Below are positions 51,592-59,229 of a stretch of DNA of 64,000 nt, piece by piece. The notes under the pieces were generated by a model. That model did not search any database and was not told the origin of the DNA. It saw only the letters and a program-made list of their open reading frames with translations. The first letter of the stretch is position 1, and the number at the start of each line of letters is the position of its first letter. This DNA comes from Propioniciclava flava (GTDB lineage: Bacteria; Actinomycetota; Actinomycetes; Propionibacteriales; Propionibacteriaceae). A program made the translations under genes and the position numbers. Where the stretch lies: assembly GCF_004126535.1 (NCBI RefSeq), contig NZ_PPCV01000009.1:43902-107901 (forward strand), in the 5' to 3' direction.

Positions 51592-52923
51592 ATGCAGCCG
51601 TACGCCCGCGAGCCCGAGTACCTCACCGCACTGGCGGACGGGACCCTCAAACAGCTCAACCCGTTCACCGGCACCGAGGTGTGGACCGTCCCGGGGCGCG
51701 GCAACCGCCCGCTGGGGATCGCTCACCCGGACCCGCGTCCGCTCGATCCGGACGCCGTCGGGACCACCTGCGCCTTCTGCGAACGCCGCTACGACGAGAC
51801 GCCGCCGGAGAAATCACGCGTCGTCGCGACGCCCGAAGGGCATACGACCCTCTACGGCGTCCCGGCCGAGGACATGTTCGCCACAGTGGCCGAGTTTCGC
51901 CGCGTCCCGAACCTGTTTGAGATCCTGAGTTACGACTACTGGCACGCCAACTACGGCTACACGCTGCCCGCCCCGGTGGCGATGAGGCGCCAGGCCTACC
52001 TGTCCTCGCCCGCAGGCCGGGCGCACGTGCTGTCCGTGATCGACACGAAACTGCGTGCCGCGGGGCGCACGGCGTCCGAGATCGCCGCGCTCAGCGAGGA
52101 ACGACGCATCGAAGCGGCGTCCGGGTTCTTCGGCGGAGGCCATGACCTGATCGTTGCCCGGCGCCATTTCGTCCCGGGGGCCACGAACGACAGCCAACTC
52201 GCCAGTTCGGGGACGCTTACCCCCGCAGAACACCGGCTCTTCCTCGACGCCACACTGGAGGCCGTCGAGGGGCTTTACGACCTCAACCGGTACGCCCGCT
52301 ACGTGACGGTCTTTCAGAACTGGCTCAAGCCCGCCGGGGCGTCTTTTGACCATCTGCACAAGCAAGTGGTGGCGATCGACGAGCGCGGCGTCCAAAACGA
52401 GGCGACGCTCGCGAAGCTGCGCGCCAACCCGAACCTGTTCAACGAGGTGGCCAGCAACTATGCGTCGTACAAGAACCTGATCATCGCCGAGAACGATCAT
52501 GCGGTCGCGTTCGCCGGGTTCGGGCACCGCTACCCGACCATCGAGGTCTACTCGACGTCGGAGCAGTCCTTCCCGTGGGAGCACACCCGGGCCGAGCGGG
52601 ACGCGATGAGCGACCTGATCCACGCCATGCACGCGGCCACGGGGGCCGACATTCCCTGCAATGAGGAGTGGCATTACCGGCCCATCGATGTGGAAGCTCC
52701 GATGCCGTGGCGGGTGATGCTGAAGTGGCGCATCTCCACGCTGGCCGGGTTCGAGGGAGCCACCAAGATCTACCTGAACACGTTGACCCCCCACGCGTTG
52801 CGCGACCGGGTGGTGGAACGGCTCGTCGCGCTGCGCAACGACGGTGCGGTCACCGCCGATCTACGGATCGCGGACGAGGCACGCTGCCGACCCAACGCGC
52901 TGCGGTACGCCTCGGGACGCTGA
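51592..52923 (+). CDS. DUF4921 family protein, GalT/HIT-like fold
   Basis: A 443-residue protein similar to the DUF4921 family of actinobacteria. A CAFCERRY zinc-knuckle-like motif near residue 60 and the stretch FQNWLKPAGASFDHLHKQVV near 245-265, with its HxH core, resemble galactose-1-phosphate uridylyltransferase and other HIT-superfamily enzymes. That suggests a nucleotidyl transferase or hydrolase acting on a phosphosugar, but the function is not established. CAGGCT lies 7 nt before the ATG. It sits 40 nt behind the HAD phosphatase gene, a combination compatible with sugar-phosphate metabolism. Confidence 0.75.
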   Translation: MQPYAREPEYLTALADGTLKQLNPFTGTEVWTVPGRGNRPLGIAHPDPRPLDPDAVGTTCAFCERRYDETPPEKSRVVATPEGHTTLYGVPAEDMFATVAEFRRVPNLFEILSYDYWHANYGYTLPAPVAMRRQAYLSSPAGRAHVLSVIDTKLRAAGRTASEIAALSEERRIEAASGFFGGGHDLIVARRHFVPGATNDSQLASSGTLTPAEHRLFLDATLEAVEGLYDLNRYARYVTVFQNWLKPAGASFDHLHKQVVAIDERGVQNEATLAKLRANPNLFNEVASNYASYKNLIIAENDHAVAFAGFGHRYPTIEVYSTSEQSFPWEHTRAERDAMSDLIHAMHAATGADIPCNEEWHYRPIDVEAPMPWRVMLKWRISTLAGFEGATKIYLNTLTPHALRDRVVERLVALRNDGAVTADLRIADEARCRPNALRYASGR

Positions 52924-52980
52924 CCTGCCCCCGGGCACGCCGCGCTACTCTGTGGACGCCACGCTCGAGAGGTGCCACCG

Positions 52981-53463
52981 ATGACCCAACCCGTCCCCTT
53001 TCCCCAACCCGGGGATATCTGGTCGCGCTTCTCCGTGGATCCGCGCCGCTCACCGACCCTGCGCGCCTCCGACGCCGACCGTGACATCGCCGTCGAGGCG
53101 CTCAACGCCGCCTTCCAGGACGGGCGCTTGGACGCCTCCGAGCACGCCGACCGCATCGGCCGCGCCCTGGCCGCCAAGCAACTGGCCGACCTGACGCCGC
53201 TGGTCGCCGACGTGACCGTGATGGCCCCGCTCGCGGGTCCGACGCCGCGGCGTCAGCGCATTCGCAGCGCAGCGCTGCGAAGTTGGCTCGGCATGGCGGT
53301 GCTGTTCAACCTGATCTGGCTGGCCACCTGGGTGCTGTCAGCCAGCGGCCCCTACTACTACTGGCCGCTCTGGCCGATGGTCGGCACGGCGATCCCCGTC
53401 GTCATCGCCTGGATCGGGGGCAACGGCTCGGGGCCGGGTCGCCGCCGCGAACTGGAACGCTGA
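52981..53463 (+). CDS. DUF1707 domain protein with C-terminal two-helix membrane domain
   Basis: A 160-residue protein. Residues 28-75 (TLRASDADRDIAVEALNAAF, QDGRLDASEHADRIGRAL) are a DUF1707 domain; residues 100-150 contain two hydrophobic helices (LGMAVLFNLIWLATWVLSA and YWPLWPMVGTAIPVVIAWI), the 2TM domain often attached to DUF1707. The tail is basic. AGAGG precedes the ATG at 52981; a GTG three codons upstream is possible. Third DUF1707 member in this window. Function unknown; probably membrane-associated signalling. Confidence 0.8.
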   Translation: MTQPVPFPQPGDIWSRFSVDPRRSPTLRASDADRDIAVEALNAAFQDGRLDASEHADRIGRALAAKQLADLTPLVADVTVMAPLAGPTPRRQRIRSAALRSWLGMAVLFNLIWLATWVLSASGPYYYWPLWPMVGTAIPVVIAWIGGNGSGPGRRRELER

Positions 53464-53531
53464 ACCGAGGCGGCGCACGAGCCTCCACGGGTTGCTGATC
53501 GTGTCAGAGGGGTCAGCTATTGTCGTGCCCC

Positions 53532-54452
53532 GTGGCAGTGATTGAAGCGAGCGACCTGACCAAGACGTACGGCGACTTCACCGCTGTCGATGGCATCAGC
53601 TTCGAGGTTGCTCCCGGGGAGTCGTTCGGGCTGCTCGGCCCCAACGGGGCCGGAAAATCCACGACCATGCGCATGATCGGCGGCACCTCGCTGCGGACGT
53701 CCGGGTCGCTGCGGGTGCTAGGGCTCGACCCCGAGGAGAACGGACCGCTGGTGCGGGCGTCCCTGGGCGTGGTGCCGCAGCAGGACTCCCTCGATGAGGA
53801 ACTACGGGCACGTGACAACCTCATCGTGTACGGCCGCTACTTCGGCCTGCCCAAGGCCTACCTGACGAAGAAGGCCGACGAACTGCTCGAGTTCGCCCAG
53901 CTCACAGACAAGGCGAAGGAGAAGGTCAGCGCCCTGTCGGGCGGCATGAAGCGGCGCCTCACGATCGCGCGCGGGCTGGTCAACGAGCCGCGCATCCTGC
54001 TGCTGGACGAACCCACCACCGGCTTGGATCCCCAGGCGCGTCACATCCTGTGGGATCGGCTGTTCCGGCTCAAAGAGCAAGGCGTCACGCTGGTGGTCAC
54101 CACCCACTTCATGGACGAGGCCGAGCAATTGTGCGACCGCCTCATCGTCATCGACCACGGCACGATCGTGGCCGAGGGCTCCCCGCAGTCGCTGATCCGC
54201 GACTACTCCACGCGCGAGGTCGTCGAGGTGCGCTTCGGATCCACCCGCAACGCGGCCATGGAGGGCCCCATGCGGGAGTTGGCCGACCGCATCGAAGTCC
54301 TGCCCGACCGCATCCTGCTGTACGCCCACGACGGTGAGGCGCTGCTGGATGAGATCAACCGCCGCGGGCACACCCCCCTCACGTCCCTGGTGCGCCGTTC
54401 CTCGCTGGAGGACGTGTTCCTCCGCCTCACCGGGAGGACCCTCATTGACTGA
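53532..54452 (+). CDS. ABC exporter ATPase, NodI/DrrA type
   Basis: A 306-residue ATPase. Walker A GPNGAGKST at about 36-44, Q-loop VVPQQDSLDEELRARDNL, signature LSGGMKR near 136, Walker B ILLLDEPTTGLD, and switch histidine in VVTTHFMDEAEQL. The C-terminal extension is of the NodI/DrrA kind. With the two following permeases it forms an ABC-2 exporter for a lipid, oligosaccharide or drug. I use the GTG at 53532 (VAVIEASDLTKTYGDF); TTG at 53520 would add four residues. TATTGT at 53518-53523 is a candidate -10 just upstream. Confidence 0.92.
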   Translation: MAVIEASDLTKTYGDFTAVDGISFEVAPGESFGLLGPNGAGKSTTMRMIGGTSLRTSGSLRVLGLDPEENGPLVRASLGVVPQQDSLDEELRARDNLIVYGRYFGLPKAYLTKKADELLEFAQLTDKAKEKVSALSGGMKRRLTIARGLVNEPRILLLDEPTTGLDPQARHILWDRLFRLKEQGVTLVVTTHFMDEAEQLCDRLIVIDHGTIVAEGSPQSLIRDYSTREVVEVRFGSTRNAAMEGPMRELADRIEVLPDRILLYAHDGEALLDEINRRGHTPLTSLVRRSSLEDVFLRLTGRTLID

Positions 54453-55308
54453 GCAACCCGCGCCCGGGGGTACGACGGCCGTCGACGCGCCGCTGGTCAG
54501 CTTCACCGGGATCGATCACGCCGTCCTCGCGAAGCGCACGCGCCGCTGGGGCTGGGTGCAGTATTCGAGCTACCGGCATGCCGCCGAACGCCCCTTCCTG
54601 GGCAGTTCGCTCGCCGTCGCACTCGGCAACCCGATCCTGTACCTGGCCGCGATGGGGCTGGGGCTCGGCTCGATCGTGCGCCACGACGTCGACGGTGTCG
54701 GCTACCTGTGGTTCGTCGCGCCCGGTCTGCTGGTCTCCACCGTCGTTTCGACGGCGGCGCAGTTCGGCACCTGGCCGATCTTCGGCGGCTTCAAATGGCA
54801 ACGGACCTACCTGGCCGCTCAGGCGACCCCGCTGGAACCCCGCCAAATGGCACAGGGGGAGACCCTCGCGATCACCGTCAGGCTCCTGGTCCAGGCGCTG
54901 CTGTTTTGGCTGCTCGGGTTCGCGTTCGGGGCCTGGCCCGGCGGGGCCTCGCTCCTGAACGTGCCCATCGCCACCCTCGCGGGGCTGGCCATGTTCACTC
55001 CGCTCATGGCGTATGCGGCGACGCTGGAAGAGGAAGGGCTGCAGTTCAGTTTCGTGCAGCGGCTCATCGTCATGCCCATGTTCTTATTCGCCGGGACCTT
55101 CTTCCCGCTGTCGGTTATGCCGCTCTCCTTGCAGTGGATCGGGTGGATCTCGCCCATGTGGCATGGCACGCAACTCGCCCGCATGGCGTCCTATGGGCTG
55201 AGCGAGCCCCCCTGGCTGGTGGCGGTGCACCTCGTAGTCCTTGTGGTCTTTTTCGTGGGTGGTCTCTGGGCGGCTAGCCGCACCTTTACGCGAAGGCTGG
55301 TGCGCTGA
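54445..55308 (+). CDS. ABC-2 type exporter permease 1
   Basis: A 287-residue membrane protein with six hydrophobic segments in the NodJ/ABC-2 permease pattern (LGNPILYLAAMGLGLGSIV, YLWFVAPGLLVSTVVSTAAQ, QATPLEPRQMAQGE, AGTFFPLSVMPLSLQWIGWI). The start is a TTG at 54445, overlapping the ATPase stop by 8 nt and preceded by GGGAGG at 8 nt; no ATG or GTG fits the family N-terminus better. Coupled with the ATPase and with the second permease, which begins on its stop codon. Confidence 0.85.
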   Translation: MTEQPAPGGTTAVDAPLVSFTGIDHAVLAKRTRRWGWVQYSSYRHAAERPFLGSSLAVALGNPILYLAAMGLGLGSIVRHDVDGVGYLWFVAPGLLVSTVVSTAAQFGTWPIFGGFKWQRTYLAAQATPLEPRQMAQGETLAITVRLLVQALLFWLLGFAFGAWPGGASLLNVPIATLAGLAMFTPLMAYAATLEEEGLQFSFVQRLIVMPMFLFAGTFFPLSVMPLSLQWIGWISPMWHGTQLARMASYGLSEPPWLVAVHLVVLVVFFVGGLWAASRTFTRRLVR

Positions 55309-56141
55309 TGAGCGACGTGATGGCACCGATCCGGGCCCGGCTCGCCGCACGCCCGCGGTGGCTGTCGTCCCTGTACGCGGGTAACGCGCGGGCCGTCATC
55401 GGCCGCGGCTTCAAGGTGATCCGCAACGCCAACTGGGGCATCATCGCGACCGGCTTCTTCGAGCCGGTGTTCTACCTGCTCGCCATGGGTGTGGGCATGG
55501 GTGCCCTCGTCGGCACGGTGCCCGGCCCCGACGGGGCGCCGATCAGCTACGCCATGTACATCGCGCCCGCGTTGCTGGCGACCTCGGCGATGAACGGGGC
55601 GATCTACGACTCGGTCAACAACGTGTTCTTCAAGCTGCGCTACAGCAAGGTGTATGAAGGCATGCTGCAGACGGCCCTAGGGCCGATGGACGTCGCCATC
55701 GGAGAGATCTTCATGGCGCTGTTCCGCGGGCTGCTCTACGCGGTCGGGTTCCTGGGTGTCTTGGCGATCATGGGGCTGGTCACCACCTGGTGGGCACTGG
55801 CGATGATCCCGGTCGCATTGCTGATCGCGCTCGGGTTCGCGTCCTTGGGGATGGCGGTCACCAGCTACATCAAGGGCTTCCAGCAACTCGATCTGGTCCC
55901 CATGGTGCTGTTGCCCATGTTCTTGTTCTCCTCGACGCTGTACCCGATCACCGTGTTCCCCGAGGCGATCCAATGGATCATCAAGGCGCTCCCGCTGTGG
56001 CACGGCATCGAACTCATGCGGCAACTCTCGGTGGGCTTCTTCACCTCCGGGACGCTCGTCCATGCCGCCTACTTCGTCGTCATGAGCGTCGTCGGCATCG
56101 CCGCCGCCAGTCTGCGGCTCAGGGTCCTGTTCCTGCGCTGA
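55308..56141 (+). CDS. ABC-2 type exporter permease 2
   Basis: A 277-residue NodJ-like permease, paralogous to the preceding gene (NPVFYLLAMGVGMG-like FEPVFYLLAMGVGMGALVG, MYIAPALLATSAMNGAIYDS, LFSSTLYPITVFPEAIQWII, ALPLWHGIELMRQLSVG). The two probably form a heterodimeric channel with the DrrA-like ATPase. The ATG shares one base with the stop of permease 1 (TGATG). The cargo is not deducible: no biosynthetic cluster or regulator is adjacent. Confidence 0.9.
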   Translation: MSDVMAPIRARLAARPRWLSSLYAGNARAVIGRGFKVIRNANWGIIATGFFEPVFYLLAMGVGMGALVGTVPGPDGAPISYAMYIAPALLATSAMNGAIYDSVNNVFFKLRYSKVYEGMLQTALGPMDVAIGEIFMALFRGLLYAVGFLGVLAIMGLVTTWWALAMIPVALLIALGFASLGMAVTSYIKGFQQLDLVPMVLLPMFLFSSTLYPITVFPEAIQWIIKALPLWHGIELMRQLSVGFFTSGTLVHAAYFVVMSVVGIAAASLRLRVLFLR

Positions 56142-56277
56142 CGTACGTGGTGGGGCCGGACGCTCTTGGCAGGGCTGTGCCGCGTCCACACCACCTCTGC
56201 CGGTCCCTGCCCGCGTCCCAGCGGGGGCCAGGCCGCGCCCGAACCGATGCTCGCGGGATGGCGCGGTGCGAGGACGC

Positions 56278-57474
56278 TTAGGCGTTGCGCATGCGATGCC
56301 GCGCCACGCCCCGACGCCCCAGCCGGAGGGCGATCCACCCGAGGGCGGCCAGCGCCAGACCGGCGGCCCCCGTCGCGACCAGGCCCAGTTGCCAGCCGTG
56401 GCTGTCCATGACCGACCCGATGACGGGTGGGGCCATCGCGCTGCCTAGCGTGTTGAACGTTCCCTGCCAGCCGAACGCCTCACCGCGGCTGGCCTCGGGG
56501 ACAATCTCGCCTAGCCGCTCACTGATCGCCGCGATGCTGGGGGCGCAGAACAGCCCCGCGAGCGCCATCAGGATCGCGAACAGCCACGGCGTTGAGCCCA
56601 AGGCGCCCAGCGCCGTGAAGATCGCCAGCCCGGCGATGAGAGGCGTGAGGCCCACCGCCCCGTGCGGCAACCCGCCGAACACGAAGCCGCCGACCAGCGA
56701 TCCGGCGCCCCACACCACGATGACCACGGCGAGGACCGTGCTGGACCCCATGGCCCGTGACGCCGCGACGATGCCCAGATCTGTGCCCGCCAACGTCACC
56801 GAGACGGCCACCGTTGCGACGAAGGTGGTCAGCACGGGGCCGCTCATCCACGAACGGATGCCGCCGCGCCCGGGCGCGGTGTCCGTGCGCCCCTCACTGA
56901 CCAAGGGCGGGTTGATGAAGGTGAGGATCGCGGCGGCGCTCACGCTGGCTAGCGCGAGCGCGGTCAGTGTTCCGCCGGTGCTCCAGGTGGTGGCCAGCAC
57001 GATGCCCAGGGTGGGGCCGCCCATGAACGCCACCTCGGTCACGACCGAATCCAGGGCCAGCGCGGGACGCCGCAGGTCGTGGGGGACCGCAGCCAGCATG
57101 AGTTGGCGGGTCAAGACGAACCAGGGGATCGCGAGGAGGCCGACACCCGCCATCACGGCCATGAGCGCCCAGTAGCCGAGGAACGGGGCGGCGATGAACC
57201 CGAGCGGCAGCAGGATCAGGCTGGGGGCCAGGGTGCGCCGCAACCCGAGGGTGTCCAAGAGCCGACCACGCAGCGGTGAGGCCAACGCCACGGCGACGGT
57301 GAACACCGCCGACAAGGCGCCAGCACTCGCGTAGCCCTGCCCCAGATCGCCGACCACATGCAAAGTGAGCACCACCATCACGCCGAACCACGGCGCCTTC
57401 CCGAGGACGCCCAGGAGCACGGCCTGGCGCACCGCGGGGAAGCGCCAAATCTCGGAGTAGGCGGAAAAGTTCAT
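56278..57474 (-). CDS. MFS transporter
   Basis: A 398-residue major facilitator with about 12 hydrophobic segments; features are the helix 2-3 loop PLRGRLLDTLGLRRTL and the SGW-like helix 11 region AFGWQGTFNTLGSAMAPPVI. Residue pattern resembles sugar-efflux/drug-efflux members of MFS_1 but no substrate can be named. I use the ATG at 57474 because TAGCGT lies 7 nt upstream; a TTG or GTG six codons earlier would lie within that box. It converges with the ABC exporter operon, 136 nt away, and no strong terminator is visible between them. Confidence 0.83.
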   Translation of the reverse strand: MNFSAYSEIWRFPAVRQAVLLGVLGKAPWFGVMVVLTLHVVGDLGQGYASAGALSAVFTVAVALASPLRGRLLDTLGLRRTLAPSLILLPLGFIAAPFLGYWALMAVMAGVGLLAIPWFVLTRQLMLAAVPHDLRRPALALDSVVTEVAFMGGPTLGIVLATTWSTGGTLTALALASVSAAAILTFINPPLVSEGRTDTAPGRGGIRSWMSGPVLTTFVATVAVSVTLAGTDLGIVAASRAMGSSTVLAVVIVVWGAGSLVGGFVFGGLPHGAVGLTPLIAGLAIFTALGALGSTPWLFAILMALAGLFCAPSIAAISERLGEIVPEASRGEAFGWQGTFNTLGSAMAPPVIGSVMDSHGWQLGLVATGAAGLALAALGWIALRLGRRGVARHRMRNA

Positions 57475-57481
57475 CCCGCCC

Positions 57482-57487
57482 ACGCTA
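57482..57487 (-). promoter_or_regulatory. -10 box, leaderless start of the MFS gene
   Basis: TAGCGT on the minus strand, 7 nt before the ATG. Confidence 0.5.
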
Positions 57488-57494
57488 CACACAA

Positions 57495-57531
57495 ACGCCG
57501 ACGATCCCCCTTCTGAGGAGGGGGTTGGCGT
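57495..57531 (-). terminator. terminator of the quinone oxidoreductase gene
   Basis: An inner 8-bp stem (CCCCCTTC with GGAGGGGG, loop TGA, one wobble) extended by an outer ACGCC/GGCGT pair, followed on the minus strand by TTTGTGTGT. It separates the oxidoreductase gene from the promoter of the MFS gene. Confidence 0.75.
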
Positions 57532-57574
57532 CCGACAAGGGGCAAGGGCGGCAACCAGAGCGCCCCGCCGCGCG

Positions 57575-58546
57575 TCAGAACGTCACGACGACTTTGCCGA
57601 CGTTGCTGCCGCCCCCCAACTGCTCGTGGGCGGCGCGGATCTCCTCAATGGGGAACCGGGTCTGGTGGGCGATCGTGATCTGCCCGGACGCGATGAGGGG
57701 CCACACATCGGTGGCGACCCGGGCGACGATGGCGGCTTTCTCTTGCGCGGGACGGAACCGCAGGGAGGTGGCCGTCACCGTCGCAGACTTGCCCAGCAAC
57801 GCGTTCAGGTTCAACTCGCCCTTGGTGCCGCCCTGGAGGCCGATCACCACGAGGCGGCCCAGCCGGGCCAGCGAGCGCACGTTGGGGGTGAGGTACTTCG
57901 CCCCCATGTTGTCGAGGATCACGTCCACGCCGCGGCCCTCCGTGGCGTCCTTCACCCCGGCGACCCAGTCGTCGTGGTAGTTCAGAGCCACGTCAGCGCC
58001 CAGCGTGAGGCACAGGTCGAGCTTCTCGGCGCTGCCCGCCGTGGTCAGCACAGTCGCCCCGTGAGCCTTCGCGTACTGGATCGCGAACATGCCGATGCCC
58101 CCGGTCCCGCCGTGGATCAGGATGCTCTCCCCGTCGCGGAACCGGACCGCGTCCAAGTTCGAGACGACCGTCGCCGCCACTTCCATGATTCCCGCGGCGG
58201 AGACCAGATCGATGCCCTCGGGTGGACGCGTCACCTGCCCCGCGTTCACGGCCACGTATTCGGCGTAGCCACCGCCAGCCAGGAGGGCCACGCAGGCGTC
58301 CCCGACGGCCCAGCCTTGGACGTCGGCGCCCAGCGCCGCCACGTGGCCTGACACCTCCAGGCCGATCAGGTCGCTCTCCCCAGGCGGAGGCGGATAGTGC
58401 CCCTGGCGCTGCAGGATGTCGGCACGGTTGACCCCCGCGGCGGTGACCGCGATCAGGAGTTGGCCAGGGCCAGGTTCTGGGGTGGGGACGTCGGTGAGGG
58501 CGAGGACCTCAGGCCCTCCGGCTTCCGTAGTGATGACCGCACGCAT
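57575..58546 (-). CDS. NADPH:quinone oxidoreductase, PIG3/QOR family
   Basis: A 323-residue zinc-free medium-chain reductase. MRAVITTEAGGPEVLALTDV, VTAAGVNRADILQRQGHYPP and PPPPGESDLIGLEVSGHV are the PIG3/QOR N-terminal blocks; the Rossmann motif is IHGGTGGIGMFAIQYAKAHG, and the catalytic zinc ligands of alcohol dehydrogenases are absent. It reduces quinones or enones with NADPH. TAGGGT lies 6 nt before the ATG, again without Shine-Dalgarno. It is monocistronic, ending in a clear terminator. Confidence 0.92.
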   Translation of the reverse strand: MRAVITTEAGGPEVLALTDVPTPEPGPGQLLIAVTAAGVNRADILQRQGHYPPPPGESDLIGLEVSGHVAALGADVQGWAVGDACVALLAGGGYAEYVAVNAGQVTRPPEGIDLVSAAGIMEVAATVVSNLDAVRFRDGESILIHGGTGGIGMFAIQYAKAHGATVLTTAGSAEKLDLCLTLGADVALNYHDDWVAGVKDATEGRGVDVILDNMGAKYLTPNVRSLARLGRLVVIGLQGGTKGELNLNALLGKSATVTATSLRFRPAQEKAAIVARVATDVWPLIASGQITIAHQTRFPIEEIRAAHEQLGGGSNVGKVVVTF

Positions 58547-58552
58547 GACCTC

Positions 58553-58558
58553 ACCCTA
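58553..58558 (-). promoter_or_regulatory. -10 box, leaderless start of the oxidoreductase gene
   Basis: TAGGGT on the minus strand, 6 nt before the ATG. Confidence 0.6.
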
Positions 58559-58608
58559 GACGCCGGGCGTCGCGGTCGTAGCCCTGAGCGTGATGGGCGC
58601 CGGATCGC

Positions 58609-58614
58609 TAAGAT
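58609..58614 (+). promoter_or_regulatory. -10 box of tRNA-Ser(UGA)
   Basis: TAAGAT, with an expected start about 5 nt before the mature tRNA 5' end. Confidence 0.45.
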
Positions 58615-58625
58615 GTGCCCGGTTG

Positions 58626-58710
58626 GGCGAGGTCGCATAGTGGACTAGTGCAGCCGCCTTGAAAGCGGCCGAGGTGCAAACCTCCGTGGGTTCGAATCCC
58701 ACCCTCGCCG
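58626..58710 (+). tRNA. tRNA-Ser (anticodon UGA)
   Basis: An 85-nt class II tRNA. The acceptor arm is GGCGAGG with CCTCGCC plus discriminator G; the anticodon arm is GCCGC-CTTGAAA-GCGGC with anticodon TGA, reading UCN serine codons; a long variable arm (CCGAGGTGCAAACCTCCG region) and the T loop GGTTCGAATCC are present. CCA is not encoded. An open reading frame begins with GTG one nucleotide after the discriminator base. Confidence 0.95.
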
Positions 58711-58711
58711 C

Positions 58712-59164
58712 GTGTCCACTCAGGAGTTCGTGATCAGCCCGCGTCCTGCCGTGCGGGCTTTCGCGATTGCGGCGACGGCTTTCCTGCTCGGCGCGCTCCT
58801 GCTGGTGGGGAGCGTCGCGTGGGAGTGGGGTGTCGTCGGCATGGGTGCCGGCGTCCTCCTCATGCTGGGCGGGGTCGCGTTGGCGGTGGCCGCCGTCGTG
58901 GCCGCTCGGCGTCAGCGGGTGGTGGTCATTTTGGACGCCGAGGGCTTCGAGGTCGTGATGCCCCGAGGTGAGCCGCAGGCCGGGACGTGGGCGTCCGTGA
59001 CGCGGGTCACCGCAGCCCCCGGCCGCATCACCGTCCACCAAGGTGGCGATCGGCGCATCCATCTCATCGCTCCGTCCGGGTCGGACGCCGACCTGGACGC
59101 TCTCGGCATCGCTATCAGCCGCCACCTGGACGCCAACCGTGGCTACTCGACCTATATGGGTTGA
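58712..59164 (+). CDS. small two-helix membrane protein starting right after a tRNA
   Basis: A 150-residue protein with two hydrophobic helices (about residues 15-36 and 42-65: AFAIAATAFLLGALLLVGSV and GMGAGVLLMLGGVALAVAAV), then a basic turn RRQR and a soluble beta-rich domain (VVVILDAEGFEVVMPRG, ITVHQGGDRRIHLI). No family recognised; it resembles PH-like membrane-anchored proteins. The first start is GTG at 58712, one nucleotide after the tRNA; GTG at 58730 behind AGGAG is the alternative. CACCCT inside the tRNA, 6 nt before the first GTG, could also serve as a leaderless promoter. Confidence 0.7.
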   Translation: MSTQEFVISPRPAVRAFAIAATAFLLGALLLVGSVAWEWGVVGMGAGVLLMLGGVALAVAAVVAARRQRVVVILDAEGFEVVMPRGEPQAGTWASVTRVTAAPGRITVHQGGDRRIHLIAPSGSDADLDALGIAISRHLDANRGYSTYMG

Positions 59165-59229
59165 GGCGTGCGGCCGAACGCGCTGTCCTGAGGGTAGGGG
59201 ATCTCCCGGCTAGGTCGGGTGAAGCCCGG

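Noticed and set aside
50658..51704. A long N-terminal extension of CorA on the minus strand
   Set aside because: It is antisense to the Cof-type HAD gene, and the CorA N-terminus with its promoter-like box lies at 50657.
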